From positions 434,001 through 498,000 of the forward strand of contig NZ_CP135916.1 in NCBI RefSeq assembly GCF_032391395.1: a stretch of 64,000 bases of DNA, written 5' to 3'. Below, piece by piece: positions 17,305 through 27,952 of this stretch (position 1 is its first letter; each line of letters opens with the position of its first letter). Both the position numbers and the translations under genes were made by a program. Under the pieces are notes generated by a model. That model saw only the letters and a list, made by a program, of their open reading frames with translations. It searched no databases and had not been told where the DNA came from. This DNA is from Sphingomonas sp. Y38-1Y (lineage in GTDB: Bacteria; Pseudomonadota; Alphaproteobacteria; Sphingomonadales; Sphingomonadaceae).

Positions 17305-18834
17305 CTAGATCGGTCGTTCCGGCGCGATCTCGGCCACGGGTGTCCGCTCGAACAGTGCGCGATCCTCGCGCTTGAATGCCCAGCGCCAGATGATGAAGCC
17401 ATAGACGAGCAGCATCACCGGGATGCCGATCGTCAGCTCCGCCCATTCGAGCTCGGGCGGCAACTGGACGAACGCCCATCCGACCACGCTAGTCGCGAGC
17501 ACCGCCCAGACCCACGGCCAGCGCCATGACGAAACGGGCGCGCCGAGCAGCCGGGCGAGCAGCAGCGACTTCAGGATCGAGCCCAGCCCCAGCGACAGCG
17601 CCAGCGCGACCGCCGGCATCGCCGCGGCCCAGCCCTGAGGCCAGCCGAGCGATCGCGCGAGGAACAGGAGGGCAAAGGTGAGCGCGAGCTGGATGCCGAT
17701 GATCGCGATCGACAGCATCAGGTTGCGGTGCCGCGCGACATAGACCAGTCCCGCCTCTGCCACCGCGCCGTTGGCCGCGAGCACCTCGGCGAGCAGCAGG
17801 AAGCAGAGCGCGCCCGCACCCGCGACGAACTCCGGGCCGACCACCCCCATCACGCCCTCGGCCGGGATACCACCGATCAGCGCCAGCGCCGCTTGCGCCG
17901 CCATAATCCAGAAGCCGACCTGCCGGATCTGCGCCGCCACCGCCGTCCGGTCGTTCTCGGCGAGGCGATGGGTGATGACGGGGCCGAGCACGGGGTCGAA
18001 GCTGGTCTTCAGCTTCTGCGGCAAGGAGGCGACCTGCTGCGCCATATAATAGATGCCGACCGCCGCGGGCGGGAAGACGAGGCCCAGGATGAAGCGGTCG
18101 ACGTTGCGCGTCCCCCATTCGATCGCGTCGGCACCGGCGAGCGGCGCGTTGGCTCTGGCAAGCGCGAACATCGGCGTCAGGTGCGGCCGCCAGCCGCTCG
18201 GCACGCCATAGCTGCGCACGAACGGCACGATGCTGGCGGCGAGCGCCGCCGCCATCGACAACACATAGGCGATGATGAGCCCGTCGCGCGACGAGACATA
18301 GGAGAGCAGCCACGCGGCGATGCTGATCGTCCAGGGCTCGATCACCGCGCGCGCCGTCACTGCCGCCTTGACGTTGTGGCGATAGGCGAGCGCGGCGAGC
18401 GAGATGTCCGAGCAGGCGACGGCGAACACCACCATCGGCAGCAGCCGCTCCAGCCCGATCACCGCGCTGTTGGGGTACATGATCTCGGGAAAGACGAAGA
18501 GCACCGCACTGGCGATCAGCGACAGGATCAGCGCGACTGCGAGCGCGTCCCACACGACATGCGCATGCGGCCGGTCGGTCGAGGCGAGCGCCTGCGCGAG
18601 GCCGCGCTTGAGGCCCAGGGTCGCGAGCAAGGCCGCCAGCTCGACCACCAGCACTGCGATGGCGAAGCGCCCGACGATCTCCGGCCCATAGACTCGCCCG
18701 GCGATGAACAGGAACGGGAGCCGCGCGGCGAGCCGCAGCGCGAAGCCGATGATGTTGGTCCGCCCACCCTTGGCCAGCGCCGCGATATCGTCTTCGGCCG
18801 CGTCGGGCGGGATGGGGGCGGCGGGCGCGGTCAC
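17305..18834 (-). CDS. Polysaccharide flippase-like membrane protein (Wzx/MOP family)
   Basis: A 509-residue integral membrane protein with about 12-14 hydrophobic segments separated by short loops, and charged cytosolic ends (N-terminal PPDAAEDD, C-terminal KREDRALFER). The layout and the N-terminal GGRTNIIGFALRLAARLPF segment match the oligosaccharide flippase branch of the MOP superfamily, which moves lipid-linked sugars across the inner membrane. No glycosyltransferase or other surface polysaccharide genes sit beside it, so its substrate is unknown. It lies downstream of polA on the same strand, separated by a type B palindrome. Confidence 0.85.
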   Translation of the reverse strand: MTAPAAPIPPDAAEDDIAALAKGGRTNIIGFALRLAARLPFLFIAGRVYGPEIVGRFAIAVLVVELAALLATLGLKRGLAQALASTDRPHAHVVWDALAVALILSLIASAVLFVFPEIMYPNSAVIGLERLLPMVVFAVACSDISLAALAYRHNVKAAVTARAVIEPWTISIAAWLLSYVSSRDGLIIAYVLSMAAALAASIVPFVRSYGVPSGWRPHLTPMFALARANAPLAGADAIEWGTRNVDRFILGLVFPPAAVGIYYMAQQVASLPQKLKTSFDPVLGPVITHRLAENDRTAVAAQIRQVGFWIMAAQAALALIGGIPAEGVMGVVGPEFVAGAGALCFLLLAEVLAANGAVAEAGLVYVARHRNLMLSIAIIGIQLALTFALLFLARSLGWPQGWAAAMPAVALALSLGLGSILKSLLLARLLGAPVSSWRWPWVWAVLATSVVGWAFVQLPPELEWAELTIGIPVMLLVYGFIIWRWAFKREDRALFERTPVAEIAPERPI

Positions 18835-18948
18835 GGCCGCCCGCCTCTAGGCGAAAGCGCAGCGCCGCCAAAGCCCTGTGCGGCGATTGCGCACCGGCTG
18901 AGGCAATCGCGCAACGGTGGCGTGAAAGGCCTGCTCACAAATACGACC

Positions 18949-19042
18949 CGTCACCCCGGACCTGATCCGGGGTCCCGCTTTCTTCTGGTTTTCCGGGACA
19001 GGAAAGAAGAAGCGGGATCCCGGCTCGAGGCCGGGATGACGG
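18949..19042. repeat. Intergenic palindromic repeat, type B, copy 1
   Basis: CGTCACCCCGGACCTGATCC-type left arm continues into CCCGCTTTCTTC, and the right half reads back AAGAAGCGGGATCCCGG to GGGATGACGG. It ends six bases beyond the polA stop, on the polA 3' side, where a long hairpin could stabilise or end the message. It is related to 23786-23880. The segment 18835-18948 shows no gene. Confidence 0.9.
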
Positions 19043-19047
19043 ATGCG

Positions 19048-21795
19048 CTAGTGCGCCGCGCCCCAGCTTGGGCCGACGCCGATCTCAACCCCCAAGGGCA
19101 CCGTCAGTTGGACCAGCGGCTCGGCGGCGGTCGCCATCACGCGTTCGATCACCGGCTTCGCCGCTTCAACATCGCCCTCGGGCAGCTCGAAGACGAGTTC
19201 GTCATGGACCTGCATCAGCATGCGCACGTTCGGCAGCGCCGCCTCGGCGAGCGCCGGCCCCATCCGCGCCATCGCCCGCTTGATGATGTCGGCGCAGGTG
19301 CCCTGGATCGGTGCGTTGATCGCGGCGCGCTCGGCCCCCTGCCGCTCGTGCTGCACCTTCGACGCGATCCGAGGGAAGTGGGTCTTGCGCCCGAACAGCG
19401 TTTCCGTGAACCCGTTGGCGCGAACGAACTCGGTCGTCGCCACGATATAGTTGCTGATGCCGGGGAAGCGCTCGAAATAGCGGTCGATCATCCCCTGCGC
19501 CTCGTCCGCCGACACGTCCAGGCGCCCGGCGAGGCCCCAGCGGCTGATGCCGTAGAGAATCGCGAAGTTGATCGTCTTCGCCCGTCCGCGGGTGTCGCGG
19601 TTGACCTCGCCGAACAGCTGCTGCGCGGTCATGCTGTGAATGTCGTCCCCCCGCGCGAACGCATCGCGCAGCTGCGGCACGTCGGCGATGTGCGCGGCGA
19701 GCCGCAGCTCGATCTGCGAATAGTCGGCGGCCAGGATGACGTTGCCGGGCTCCGCCACGAACGCGTCGCGGATCTGGCGACCCGTCTCCGTCCGGATCGG
19801 GATGTTCTGTAGATTGGGATCGGTCGAGGACAGCCGTCCCGTCTGCGCGCCGGTCAGCGAATAGCTCGTATGGACGCGGCCGGTTGCCGGGTTGATCTGT
19901 TCCTGCAACGCGTCGGTGTAGGTCGACTTGAGCTTCGACAGCTGGCGCCAGTCGAGCACCTTGCGCGCGATCGGCACGCCGTCCGCAGCCAGCCGCTCCA
20001 TCTCGTTGACGTCGGTCGAATAGACGCCCGACTTGCCCTTGCGCCCGCCCTTCAACCCCATCCGGTCGAACAACACGTCGCCCAGTTGCTTGGGGCTACC
20101 GATCGTGAAGGGGCCGCCGGCGAGCTCGTGGATCTCGGTCTCCAGCGCCGCCATCTGGCCGGAAAATTCCTCGGACAGCCGCGCGAGCGTCGCCGCGTCG
20201 ACCTTGACCCCCGCCATCTCCATCTCGGCGATGACGCGGACCAGCGGACGGTCGACGCGCTCATAGACGGTGGTCGCACGCTCATAGGGGAGCCGCGGCT
20301 TGAACCGGCGCCACAGCCGGAGCGTCACGTCGGCATCCTCCGCCGCGTAGCGCGTGGCAGCCTTCAGATCGACTTCGTGGAAGCCGAGCTGCTTCTTGCC
20401 GGTGCCGACCACGTCCTTGTACGCGATGCACGAGTGCGACAGGTGCGTCGCCGCCAGCTCGTCCATGCCGTGACCGTGGAGCCCGGCGTCGAGGTCGAAG
20501 CTCATGACGATGGTGTCGTCATACGGCGCGACGCGGATGCCGGCGCGGGCGAGCATGATGTAATCGTATTTGAGGTTGTGACCGATCTTCAGGACGCTTT
20601 CGTCCTCCAGCAGCGGCTTCAATCGCTCGATCACCAGCTCGCGGGGCAGCTGCACCGGCTTTTCGGCGAACATGTCGCTGCCGCCATGCGCGATGGGCAC
20701 ATAGCAGGCGAGATTGGGGTGGAGCGCGATGCTAATGCCGACCAGCTCGGCGCGCATCGGATCGGTTCCCGTCGTCTCGGTATCGATCGCCATCCAGCCC
20801 TGATGCCGCGCGGCGAGGATCCAGCGGTCGAGCGCGGCTTCGTCGACGACGGTCTCGTACCCGTCATGGTTGCACGGCGGGTCGGCATCCTCCGGCACCG
20901 GTGCGGTCGGGGTCGCGACGGGGGCATCCGCCACGGCCGACAGCTTGGCGAGCAGCGAGCGAAAACCGTGATGGTCGAGGAACGCGCGTAAGGGGGCGTC
21001 GGGGATGCCCTGCATCTCCAGCGCGTCGAGCGGATCGGGCAGCGGCACGTCGCACGACAGCGCGACCAGCTTGCGCGACAACCTCGCCATGTCGGCATGC
21101 TCGATCAGATTGTCGCGCAGCTTGCCCTTCTTCATGCCCTCGGCCGCGGCGAGCACGCCTTCCAGGTCGCCATGCTCCAGGATCAGCTTGGCCGCGGTCT
21201 TCGGCCCGACACCGGGCACGCCCGGCACATTGTCGACGCTGTCACCCATCAGCGCGAGCACGTCGCCCAGCTTGTCCGGCCCGACGCCGAACTTCTCGAC
21301 GACATGGCTCGAGCCCAGGCGCCGGTTGTTCATCGTATCGTAGAGGTCGAGGCTGCCGTCCTCGACCAGCTGCATCAGGTCCTTGTCCGAGCTGACGATC
21401 GTCACCTGCCAGCCCTGCGCCAAGGCAGCCTTGGCGTAGCTCGCGATCAGGTCGTCGGCTTCCCAGCCTTCCTCCTCGATGCAGGGAAGACTGAACGCGC
21501 GCGTCGCGTCGCGGATCATCGGGAATTGCGGGACGAGGTCCTCGGGCGGCGGCGGGCGGTGCGCCTTGTACTGGTCGTACATGTCGTTGCGGAACGTCTT
21601 GGACGACTTGTCGAGGATGACCGCCATGTGAGTCGGGCCATCCGCCTTGTGCAGCTCGTCGGCGAGCTTCCACAGCATGGTCGTATACCCATAGACCGCG
21701 CCCACCGGCTCCCCATGCTTGTTGGTGAGCGGCGGCAGGCGATGATAGGCGCGGAAGATGTAACCCGACCCGTCGACGAGATAGAGATGCGGCAT
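19048..21795 (-). CDS. polA: DNA polymerase I
   Basis: Gap-filling and Okazaki-fragment polymerase. All three domains are present in 915 residues: a 5'-3' exonuclease (about 1-290, with [22 protein letters not shown] and [10 protein letters not shown]), a 3'-5' proofreading domain starting near 330 whose DTETTGT block keeps the metal-binding Asp and Glu, and the polymerase domain (about 530-915) with motif [11 protein letters not shown], motif [14 protein letters not shown] and motif [11 protein letters not shown]. The start is an ATG with a normal family N-terminus. Repeats occupy the 333-base gap upstream. Confidence 0.98.
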   Translation of the reverse strand: MPHLYLVDGSGYIFRAYHRLPPLTNKHGEPVGAVYGYTTMLWKLADELHKADGPTHMAVILDKSSKTFRNDMYDQYKAHRPPPPEDLVPQFPMIRDATRAFSLPCIEEEGWEADDLIASYAKAALAQGWQVTIVSSDKDLMQLVEDGSLDLYDTMNNRRLGSSHVVEKFGVGPDKLGDVLALMGDSVDNVPGVPGVGPKTAAKLILEHGDLEGVLAAAEGMKKGKLRDNLIEHADMARLSRKLVALSCDVPLPDPLDALEMQGIPDAPLRAFLDHHGFRSLLAKLSAVADAPVATPTAPVPEDADPPCNHDGYETVVDEAALDRWILAARHQGWMAIDTETTGTDPMRAELVGISIALHPNLACYVPIAHGGSDMFAEKPVQLPRELVIERLKPLLEDESVLKIGHNLKYDYIMLARAGIRVAPYDDTIVMSFDLDAGLHGHGMDELAATHLSHSCIAYKDVVGTGKKQLGFHEVDLKAATRYAAEDADVTLRLWRRFKPRLPYERATTVYERVDRPLVRVIAEMEMAGVKVDAATLARLSEEFSGQMAALETEIHELAGGPFTIGSPKQLGDVLFDRMGLKGGRKGKSGVYSTDVNEMERLAADGVPIARKVLDWRQLSKLKSTYTDALQEQINPATGRVHTSYSLTGAQTGRLSSTDPNLQNIPIRTETGRQIRDAFVAEPGNVILAADYSQIELRLAAHIADVPQLRDAFARGDDIHSMTAQQLFGEVNRDTRGRAKTINFAILYGISRWGLAGRLDVSADEAQGMIDRYFERFPGISNYIVATTEFVRANGFTETLFGRKTHFPRIASKVQHERQGAERAAINAPIQGTCADIIKRAMARMGPALAEAALPNVRMLMQVHDELVFELPEGDVEAAKPVIERVMATAAEPLVQLTVPLGVEIGVGPSWGAAH

Positions 21796-21878
21796 ACGGG
21801 TGGAGATAGCAGCGGTCGCGGGGGATTGCGACGGGGGCGCGCCACTGCGCTCGCTTCGGGCGAGCGCCGCCTTTTCAA

Positions 21879-21958
21879 CGTTCGTCCTGAGCTTGTCGAC
21901 GGACGTGTCCCGGACGGCACCGCTCGCGGCACGTGCTTCGACAAGCTCAGCACAAACG
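21879..21958. repeat. Intergenic palindromic repeat, type A, copy 3
   Basis: Left arm 21879-21899 and right arm 21938-21958 (GTCCTGAGCTTGTCGA with its complement) are the third copy of the family at 8414 and 15918. Together with the next element it fills most of the gap between polA and purH (21796-22128), in which I see no gene. Confidence 0.9.
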
Positions 21959-21991
21959 GGGGAGGGTATCGGTTACAACGGCGGTCCGTCT

Positions 21992-22096
21992 TCCCCCCTC
22001 CCGCTTGCGGGAGGGGTTGGGGGAGGGTCTTGCCGCGAGCGCCCGGCCTCGAGAAGAAGGCCCTCCCCTAGTCCCTCCCGCAAGCGGGAGGGGGAC
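21992..22096. repeat. Palindromic intergenic repeat upstream of polA (type E)
   Basis: A 24-base arm at 21992-22015 (TCCCCCCTCCCGCTTGCGGG...) is repeated in reverse complement at 22073-22096 with one difference. Each arm is itself a small hairpin (CCCTCCCGC/GCGGGAGGG). GTTGGGGGAGGG and CCCTCCCC sequences lie just inside, giving the same nested plan as 4124-4230. Confidence 0.88.
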
Positions 22097-22128
22097 CGGT
22101 TGTGCGCGCGGCGGCCGGGCGCACCGCC

Positions 22129-23700
22129 TCAATGCCGGAAGTGGCGCATCCCGGTGAACACCATCGCCAGCCCGGCTTCGTCGGCCGCTGCGATCACCTC
22201 GTCGTCGCGGATCGAGCCGCCCGGCTGGATCACCGCGGTCGCGCCCGCCTCGACCGCCGCCAGCAGCCCGTCGGCGAAGGGGAAGAAGGCGTCCGACGCC
22301 ACCGCCGAACCGATCGTCCGCGGCTCCGCCCAGCCGGCCTTCTCCGCCGCGTCGCGCGCCTTCCATGCGGCGATGCGGGCGGATTCAAGGCGGTTCATCT
22401 GCCCCGCGCCGACGCCCGCGGTCGCGCCGTCCTTGGCATAGACGATCGCATTCGACTTGACGTGCTTGGCCACCGTCCACGCGAACCGGCAGTCGGCGAG
22501 CTCCCGGTCGGTCGGCTGGCGCTTGGTCACGACCTTGAGGTCGAGGTCGGCGAGCGTGCCGCCGTCGCGCGACTGGACGAGCAGCCCGCCCGCGATCGAC
22601 TTGATCGCCAGACCCGGGCGCGCCGGATCGGGCAGTTCGCCGGTCAGGAGCAGGCGCAGGTTCTTCTTCGCGGCGAACACCGCCTTGGCCTCTTCATCGG
22701 CATCGGGCGCGGCGACGACCTCGGTGAAGATCTCGCTGATCGCGCGCGCCGTCTCGCCGTCGAGCGGGCGGTTGACCGCGACGATGCCACCGAACGCCGA
22801 CACCGTGTCGCAGGCGAAGGCGGCGCGATACGCCTCTATCAGCGTCTCGCCGGTGGCGACGCCGCACGGGTTGGCGTGCTTGACGATGACGACGGTGGGC
22901 GGGCCGTCGCGGAACTCGCTGACCAGCTCCAGCGCCGCATCGGCGTCGTTGTAGTTGTTGTAGCTCAGCGCCTTGCCCTGCACCTGCGCGGCCTGGGCGA
23001 TGCCGTTCGCACGCGGCCCGCGCGGCAGGTAGAGCGCCGCCGACTGGTGCGGGTTCTCGCCATAACGAAGCTCGTCGCCGCGCGTGAAGGCCAGCGGCAG
23101 CGTCGCCGGGAAGCGCTCGCCCTGATCGGCGAAGGCGAACCACTGGGCGATCGCCGAGTCGTATGCGGCAGTGGCGGCATAGGCCTTGGCCGCGAGCATC
23201 CGCCGCTGGTCGAGCGTCGTTTCGCCCGCCTCGATCAGGGCATAGTCGGCCGGGTCGGTGACGATCGCGACATAGGCGTGGTTCTTCGCCGCCGAGCGCA
23301 CCATCGACGGGCCGCCGATGTCAATATTCTCGATCACCTCGTCGCGCTCGGCGCCCTTCGCGACGGTCGCCTCGAACGGGTAGAGGTTGACGACGACCAG
23401 GTCGATCGCGCCGATGCCATGCTCGGTCATCGCGGCGGCATGCTCGGGATGGTCGCGCACCGCGAGCAGGCCGCCATGCACCATCGGGTGCAGCGTCTTG
23501 ACGCGCCCGTCCATCATCTCGGGAAAGCCGGTCAGGTCCGAAATGTCGCGCACGTCGAGCCCGGCGTCGCGCAGCGCCTTGGCCGTGCCGCCGGTCGAGA
23601 CGAGGTCGACGCCCTTGGCGGCGAGCGCGCGGCCCAGATCGACGATGCCGGTCTTGTCCGAGACCGAAAGGAGCGCGCGGCGAATGGGGATGCTGGTCAT
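22129..23700 (-). CDS. purH: Bifunctional AICAR transformylase / IMP cyclohydrolase
   Basis: Catalyses the last two steps of de novo IMP synthesis. The 523 residues comprise an N-terminal cyclohydrolase domain (MGS-like, [12 protein letters not shown], then [19 protein letters not shown]) to about residue 200, and a C-terminal transformylase domain with [30 protein letters not shown]-like ([10 protein letters not shown]) and the family's final FTGMRHFRH. The start at 23700 is chosen from family length; an upstream in-frame start would add 20 residues of non-conserved sequence. It is downstream of the heparinase-like gene on the same strand, after a type B palindrome. Confidence 0.97.
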   Translation of the reverse strand: MTSIPIRRALLSVSDKTGIVDLGRALAAKGVDLVSTGGTAKALRDAGLDVRDISDLTGFPEMMDGRVKTLHPMVHGGLLAVRDHPEHAAAMTEHGIGAIDLVVVNLYPFEATVAKGAERDEVIENIDIGGPSMVRSAAKNHAYVAIVTDPADYALIEAGETTLDQRRMLAAKAYAATAAYDSAIAQWFAFADQGERFPATLPLAFTRGDELRYGENPHQSAALYLPRGPRANGIAQAAQVQGKALSYNNYNDADAALELVSEFRDGPPTVVIVKHANPCGVATGETLIEAYRAAFACDTVSAFGGIVAVNRPLDGETARAISEIFTEVVAAPDADEEAKAVFAAKKNLRLLLTGELPDPARPGLAIKSIAGGLLVQSRDGGTLADLDLKVVTKRQPTDRELADCRFAWTVAKHVKSNAIVYAKDGATAGVGAGQMNRLESARIAAWKARDAAEKAGWAEPRTIGSAVASDAFFPFADGLLAAVEAGATAVIQPGGSIRDDEVIAAADEAGLAMVFTGMRHFRH

Positions 23701-23785
23701 GGGCGCGCGGTTAAGCCGGTGGCGGCGTGGGTGCAAGAAGAAGGGGGTCACGCCCGCCATTCTCCGCTCGTGCTGATGCAGTAAG

Positions 23786-23880
23786 CCGTCATCCCGGACT
23801 TGATCCGGGATCCCGCTTCTTCATCTGATCGGCGGAAAAAATGGAAGAAGCGGGACCCCGGATCAAGTCCGGGGTGACGG
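23786..23880. repeat. Intergenic palindromic repeat, type B, copy 2 (37-bp arms)
   Basis: Left arm 23786-23822 and right arm 23844-23880 are reverse complements over 37 bases with only two differences, around a 21-base loop. Sequence begins CCGTCATCCCGGACTTGATC and ends GTCCGGGGTGACGG. It lies between the heparinase-like gene and purH, upstream of purH on the transcribed strand. It is the longest inverted repeat in the window. Confidence 0.95.
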
Positions 23881-23909
23881 GAAGGGATTGGAGGTGCGTT
23901 CTCCGCGCA

Positions 23910-25646
23910 TCAACGCGAGCGGTGGAAGGCCCAGCTCACGCTCGCCCCGCCGGGCGCGGCTTCGCCCGACAGCACCAGCTGGCGCGTCGCGATCGGGCGG
24001 CCAAAGGCGTTGATCCAGAGGCTTTCCTCGATCGCCAGCGCGGCGCCCTTGGCGCGGAACTGCCAGAGGAGCTGGCCGGGCAGGCGCAGGAACGCGGCCT
24101 GGCCATCGGCGGTCGGCGCGACCTCGACATCGGGGGCGAGGTGGAAGCGGATCGTGAACGGCACGGGGTCACGGCGCCGGCGACGCCCCTCGGGCAGCAG
24201 CATGTCCTCACCGCGCAGGTCGCGACCGTCGTTGCCGAGCGCGAGCAGCCGGCGATGGACCAGGCCGAAGCGGCGGACATAGCCGTTGTGGCTCGCCTCG
24301 ATCCGGCTGGTCGCCTCGCTTTCCTGGCGCGACAGCTCGACCTCGGCCACGCCCTTGCCCAGCGTGCCGTCGCCGTGGAGCGCGGTGGAGTTCGAGTCGC
24401 CCAGCACCAACGTCGAATGCGCCGCGGTCGTGCGCAGCCCTTCGGTAAGCGCGGCGGGCACCTGGACGACGGCCGAGCGTGCGCCGCCGCAATTGACGAC
24501 GATCCGGCTCTGCCCGTCCGACAGCTCGAAGGCGAGCGTCGAGGCGCAGCCACCATCGACCATTCGCGCGATCGGCGGCGGCGCGGCATCGACGATGACG
24601 AGCGTGTTGCCCGCCGACATCCGCTGATAGCCCCAGTCGCGCGCCTGGCGGAGCGGGCGGGTGCGCACGCCCGTCGCCTCGATCGTCTGGACGACGAGCT
24701 CGGGGTCCTGCGGGCAGCCGCCCTGCCAGCTCGACAGCGCCTTGTCGGCATGGGCGACGCCGAGCAGCGCCGCGACCATCCGGGGCAGCCGCTCGGCCGC
24801 GAATTCGGGCAGCTCCATGCGGCGCGCGGCATAGGTGCCGCGCAGCATCGTCACGAGCTGGATCGCATCATAGAGCGCGGCGGGCGAGCGTCCGACGATG
24901 CCGCCATCGTCGGTCAGCGATGCGGCGAGCGCCTTGGCAAGCCCCGCCTCGCCAAAGATGCGGCGCGGATCACCGCCGGGGATCATCAGCCCCGCCGCGA
25001 CGACGCCGCACCAGGCGGCGATCCGCGGCGCGCCCGCTGGCGCCTTATCGGCGGTGCGGTCCAGGTGCCGCGCGCCGCGCGCGAGCGCGTGCAGCACGTT
25101 CGAGCGATAGACGAGGTCGGTCGACGACAGGATCAGCGGCGCGTGCGACGTCCAGTAGAGGATTCGCCGGCCCCACAGGTCGGGGCGCCAGGCGGGCTCG
25201 GAGATCGTCGCCCCGTGCGCGGCGATCCACTGGCGCATGATCGATTCGGCGATCGGCGCGCCCACCTGACGCGTCGTCACGCTCGACAGGTCGCGCAGCC
25301 AGGCAAAGGCGTGGAGATGCTCGCCATACGCCTTGGAGAAAGCGGGGCGGTCGAGGGCGAGCGCTTCGACGGGCAGTGCCTCGCCGCGGAACATCAGCTT
25401 GCCGTCCAGCAGCGCCTGTCCGCGCTCGATATCGCCGAAGAAGGGATCGTCGGCGACGGTCAGCAGCTTGAGCGGATGCCGCCCTTTCAGCTTCAGCGTG
25501 TGGATCGGCGTCCGCCAGGTCAGGCGGTGAAAGCGCTCGGCGATGCGCTCCGACAGCGACAGTCCCTGGTCGCCGCCCTGGCGGATCAGCCGCTTGCCTT
25601 CCTCGATCCCGTCGGCGCCGGGATCGAGCGGGGGCACATCGTTCAA
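23910..25646 (-). CDS. Heparinase II/III-like protein
   Basis: A 578-residue protein with the two-part heparinase II/III plan: an alpha-helical N-terminal half (about 1-320, including [20 protein letters not shown] block near 270) and a beta-sandwich C-terminal half ([28 protein letters not shown] near 410-450). Family members cleave uronic-acid polysaccharides, though the alphaproteobacterial version next to purH and rpe has no proven substrate. No signal peptide is visible. The start is TTG at 25646, overlapping the rpe stop in the tetranucleotide TTGA (25643-25646), so translation is probably coupled to rpe. Confidence 0.87.
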   Translation of the reverse strand: MNDVPPLDPGADGIEEGKRLIRQGGDQGLSLSERIAERFHRLTWRTPIHTLKLKGRHPLKLLTVADDPFFGDIERGQALLDGKLMFRGEALPVEALALDRPAFSKAYGEHLHAFAWLRDLSSVTTRQVGAPIAESIMRQWIAAHGATISEPAWRPDLWGRRILYWTSHAPLILSSTDLVYRSNVLHALARGARHLDRTADKAPAGAPRIAAWCGVVAAGLMIPGGDPRRIFGEAGLAKALAASLTDDGGIVGRSPAALYDAIQLVTMLRGTYAARRMELPEFAAERLPRMVAALLGVAHADKALSSWQGGCPQDPELVVQTIEATGVRTRPLRQARDWGYQRMSAGNTLVIVDAAPPPIARMVDGGCASTLAFELSDGQSRIVVNCGGARSAVVQVPAALTEGLRTTAAHSTLVLGDSNSTALHGDGTLGKGVAEVELSRQESEATSRIEASHNGYVRRFGLVHRRLLALGNDGRDLRGEDMLLPEGRRRRRDPVPFTIRFHLAPDVEVAPTADGQAAFLRLPGQLLWQFRAKGAALAIEESLWINAFGRPIATRQLVLSGEAAPGGASVSWAFHRSR

Positions 25647-26305
25647 CCGCCCCTCAGCGCGGCGATGTTCGCGGCATAATGATCGGGCCCGCCGCGGAAC
25701 GCTGCAGTACCGGCGACGAGCGCGTCGGCACCCGCACCGATGACGCGCGCGGCGTTGCCCGGGTCGATGCCGCCATCCACCTCCAGGTCGATCGGCTTGC
25801 CAAGCTTGTCGATCGACTTCCTGACCGCCTCGATCTTGCGGAGTTGGCTTTCGATGAACTTCTGGCCGCCGAAGCCGGGATTGACGCTCATCACCATGAC
25901 GAGGTCGACATCCTCCAGGAGGTAGTCGAGCATCTTGGCCGGCGTGGCGGGATTGAGGACGACGCCCGCGCGCTTGCCCAGCGCCTTTATCCGCTGTGCG
26001 GTGCGGTGCGCGTGCGGCCCCGCTTCCGGGTGGAAGCTGATGCAGTCGGCGCCCGCCTCGGCAAAGGCGTCGAGATAGGCGTCGACCGGTGCGATCATCA
26101 GGTGGACGTCGAACGGCTTGGCCGAATGTGGGCGCAGCGCCTTCACCACCATCGGCCCGATCGTCAGGTTGGGGACGAAATGCCCGTCCATGACGTCGAC
26201 ATGGATCCAGTCGGCGCCCGCCGTGTCGATCGCGCGCACTTCCTCGCCGAGCCGGGCGAAGTCGGCGGACAGGATCGAGGGTGCGATACGCACGGGTTGC
26301 TGCAT
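25643..26305 (-). CDS. rpe: Ribulose-phosphate 3-epimerase
   Basis: Interconverts ribulose-5-phosphate and xylulose-5-phosphate in the pentose phosphate pathway. 220 residues, the usual length of this TIM barrel. Diagnostic blocks are visible: [16 protein letters not shown] at residues 6-21, the metal-binding [12 protein letters not shown], the LMIAPVD block, [12 protein letters not shown] and [11 protein letters not shown] near residue 175. Its stop codon overlaps the start of the heparinase-like gene. Transaldolase, another pentose pathway enzyme, is encoded 1.6 kb away on the other strand. Confidence 0.97.
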   Translation of the reverse strand: MQQPVRIAPSILSADFARLGEEVRAIDTAGADWIHVDVMDGHFVPNLTIGPMVVKALRPHSAKPFDVHLMIAPVDAYLDAFAEAGADCISFHPEAGPHAHRTAQRIKALGKRAGVVLNPATPAKMLDYLLEDVDLVMVMSVNPGFGGQKFIESQLRKIEAVRKSIDKLGKPIDLEVDGGIDPGNAARVIGAGADALVAGTAAFRGGPDHYAANIAALRGG

Positions 26306-26389
26306 GATCGCGCTTCCTTAGCAGCGCGGGCGTCGTCGGCAAGGATCGTGCGCGATTACTGCAAAACTTGTCCGCGCAACTTTGCCGGA

Positions 26390-27826
26390 TCAGCCATTGG
26401 CGGCGCGCGCGGTGCCGCGACGCTCGCGCTTTGCCTGGTAGAGCGCGGTGTCGGCGGCGTGGATCAGGTCTCGGGCGCCCGCCATGTCGCGGGTGAAGGC
26501 GGCCCAGCCGATCGTGCCACCGACGCGCACGGTGCGATCGCCGAGCGGGATCGGCCGCGCGAACAGGTCGAGGAGCCGCGCGATCCGCGCCGGCATCTCG
26601 CGCGTCGCCGCGCCCTCCAGCACCAGCGCGAACTCGTCGCCGCCAAGGCGCGCGGGAAAGCTGTCGGTCAGCCACTCGCCGCGCAACCGCCGTCCGTGCG
26701 CGCGCAGCACGTCGTCGCCGGCCATGTGGCCATGCGTGTCGTTGACCGCCTTGAACCCGTCCAGATCGATCAAGGCCAACGTCAGCGCGCTGCCGTCCTG
26801 CACCGCGCGGGTGATCGCGGTTTCCAGCCGCTGGTCGAACGCGGCGCGATTGGCGATGCCGGTCAGCGCATCGACATGCGCGCTGCGGCGCAGATCCTGT
26901 TCGAGGAGGTAGCGGGCGGTCACGTCCTGGAACACGCCGGTCACCTCGACGGTGCGCTCGCCCTCGCGGTCCACCTCGCCCAGGCCGCGCACGCGCAAGC
27001 GGCGGCCGCTGGCCGTGTCGAAATCGACTTCGAAGTCGAAGGGCTCGCCCGTTTCGATCGAATGTGCCAGCGCCGAACTGACGATCGCGCGAGCGGACGC
27101 CGGATAATAATCGAGTGCGCTGGCAAGATTGGGTTCGAAGTCTTCGGGCACGTCATGGATGCGCCGGACGCCATCCGACCATTCAAGCGCCTCGGTCGCC
27201 GGATCGAACCGCCACGATCCGATCATCGCCATCCGCTCGGCCTGGCGGAACACGCGGTCGTGCCGCGCGAGGATCGTCGCCTGCTCGTGCGTCCGCTGCG
27301 CCAGCGCGAGCGCTTCGCGCGCCGCGCCGCGCGCGTCGATCAGCGCCTCGGCCAGCTTGGCGAGTCGGGTCAGCGCGGCGCGCTGGTCCTCGGTCAGGTC
27401 GCGGGGGCACTGGTCGAGCACGCACAGCGCACCCACCGCGGCGCGTCCGCACGCCGCCTGCGCGACGATCGGCACGCCGGCATAGAAGCGCAGATGCGGC
27501 GCCTCGCGCACCAGCACGCTGCCCGCGAACCGCGCATCCAGCTGCGCATCGGGAACGACCATCAGGTCGGGCTGGCGAATCGTCTGGTCGCAGAAGCTCT
27601 CGCCGCGCGGCAAGGACGGCGCGTCGACGTTGAAGCTCGCCAGGATGTGCTGGTCGCGCTCGTCGATCAGCGTGATCGCCGCCATCGGCGCGCCGATCAA
27701 CCGCGCGGCAAGCTCGCTCAACGCCTCGAACTCGGCCTCGGGCGCCGCGCCGATCAGGCCGAGCGCGTGCAGCACCTCGATGCGGCGCGCTTCGTCGAAG
27801 AAGGGGGTCGCGGGGGCAGGGCTCAT
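26390..27826 (-). CDS. GAF-PAS-GGDEF diguanylate cyclase
   Basis: A 478-residue cytosolic signalling protein that should make cyclic di-GMP. An N-terminal GAF domain (about 15-170, with [10 protein letters not shown] and YAGVPIV), a PAS domain (about 195-310, ending near [12 protein letters not shown]) and a C-terminal GGDEF domain (315-470) with an intact [11 protein letters not shown] active site. The product-binding inhibitory RxxD site just upstream of GGDEF is not canonical: the residues are WLTD with an extra residue in the spacing. No EAL domain, no membrane segment. The ligand sensed by GAF or PAS is unknown. It is divergent from the transaldolase gene. Confidence 0.93.
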   Translation of the reverse strand: MSPAPATPFFDEARRIEVLHALGLIGAAPEAEFEALSELAARLIGAPMAAITLIDERDQHILASFNVDAPSLPRGESFCDQTIRQPDLMVVPDAQLDARFAGSVLVREAPHLRFYAGVPIVAQAACGRAAVGALCVLDQCPRDLTEDQRAALTRLAKLAEALIDARGAAREALALAQRTHEQATILARHDRVFRQAERMAMIGSWRFDPATEALEWSDGVRRIHDVPEDFEPNLASALDYYPASARAIVSSALAHSIETGEPFDFEVDFDTASGRRLRVRGLGEVDREGERTVEVTGVFQDVTARYLLEQDLRRSAHVDALTGIANRAAFDQRLETAITRAVQDGSALTLALIDLDGFKAVNDTHGHMAGDDVLRAHGRRLRGEWLTDSFPARLGGDEFALVLEGAATREMPARIARLLDLFARPIPLGDRTVRVGGTIGWAAFTRDMAGARDLIHAADTALYQAKRERRGTARAANG

Positions 27827-27952
27827 GCCTCAATCGCTACAGCCGAGAGGTTAACGCCGCGTGAGGCTTCCCGCGCAAAATGTTCGCGCTATGCGCGGGC
27901 GGGGCCAGCCTGTAGAGGCGCGGGCAACCTTCCCAACGATCGAGGCGCGCCG

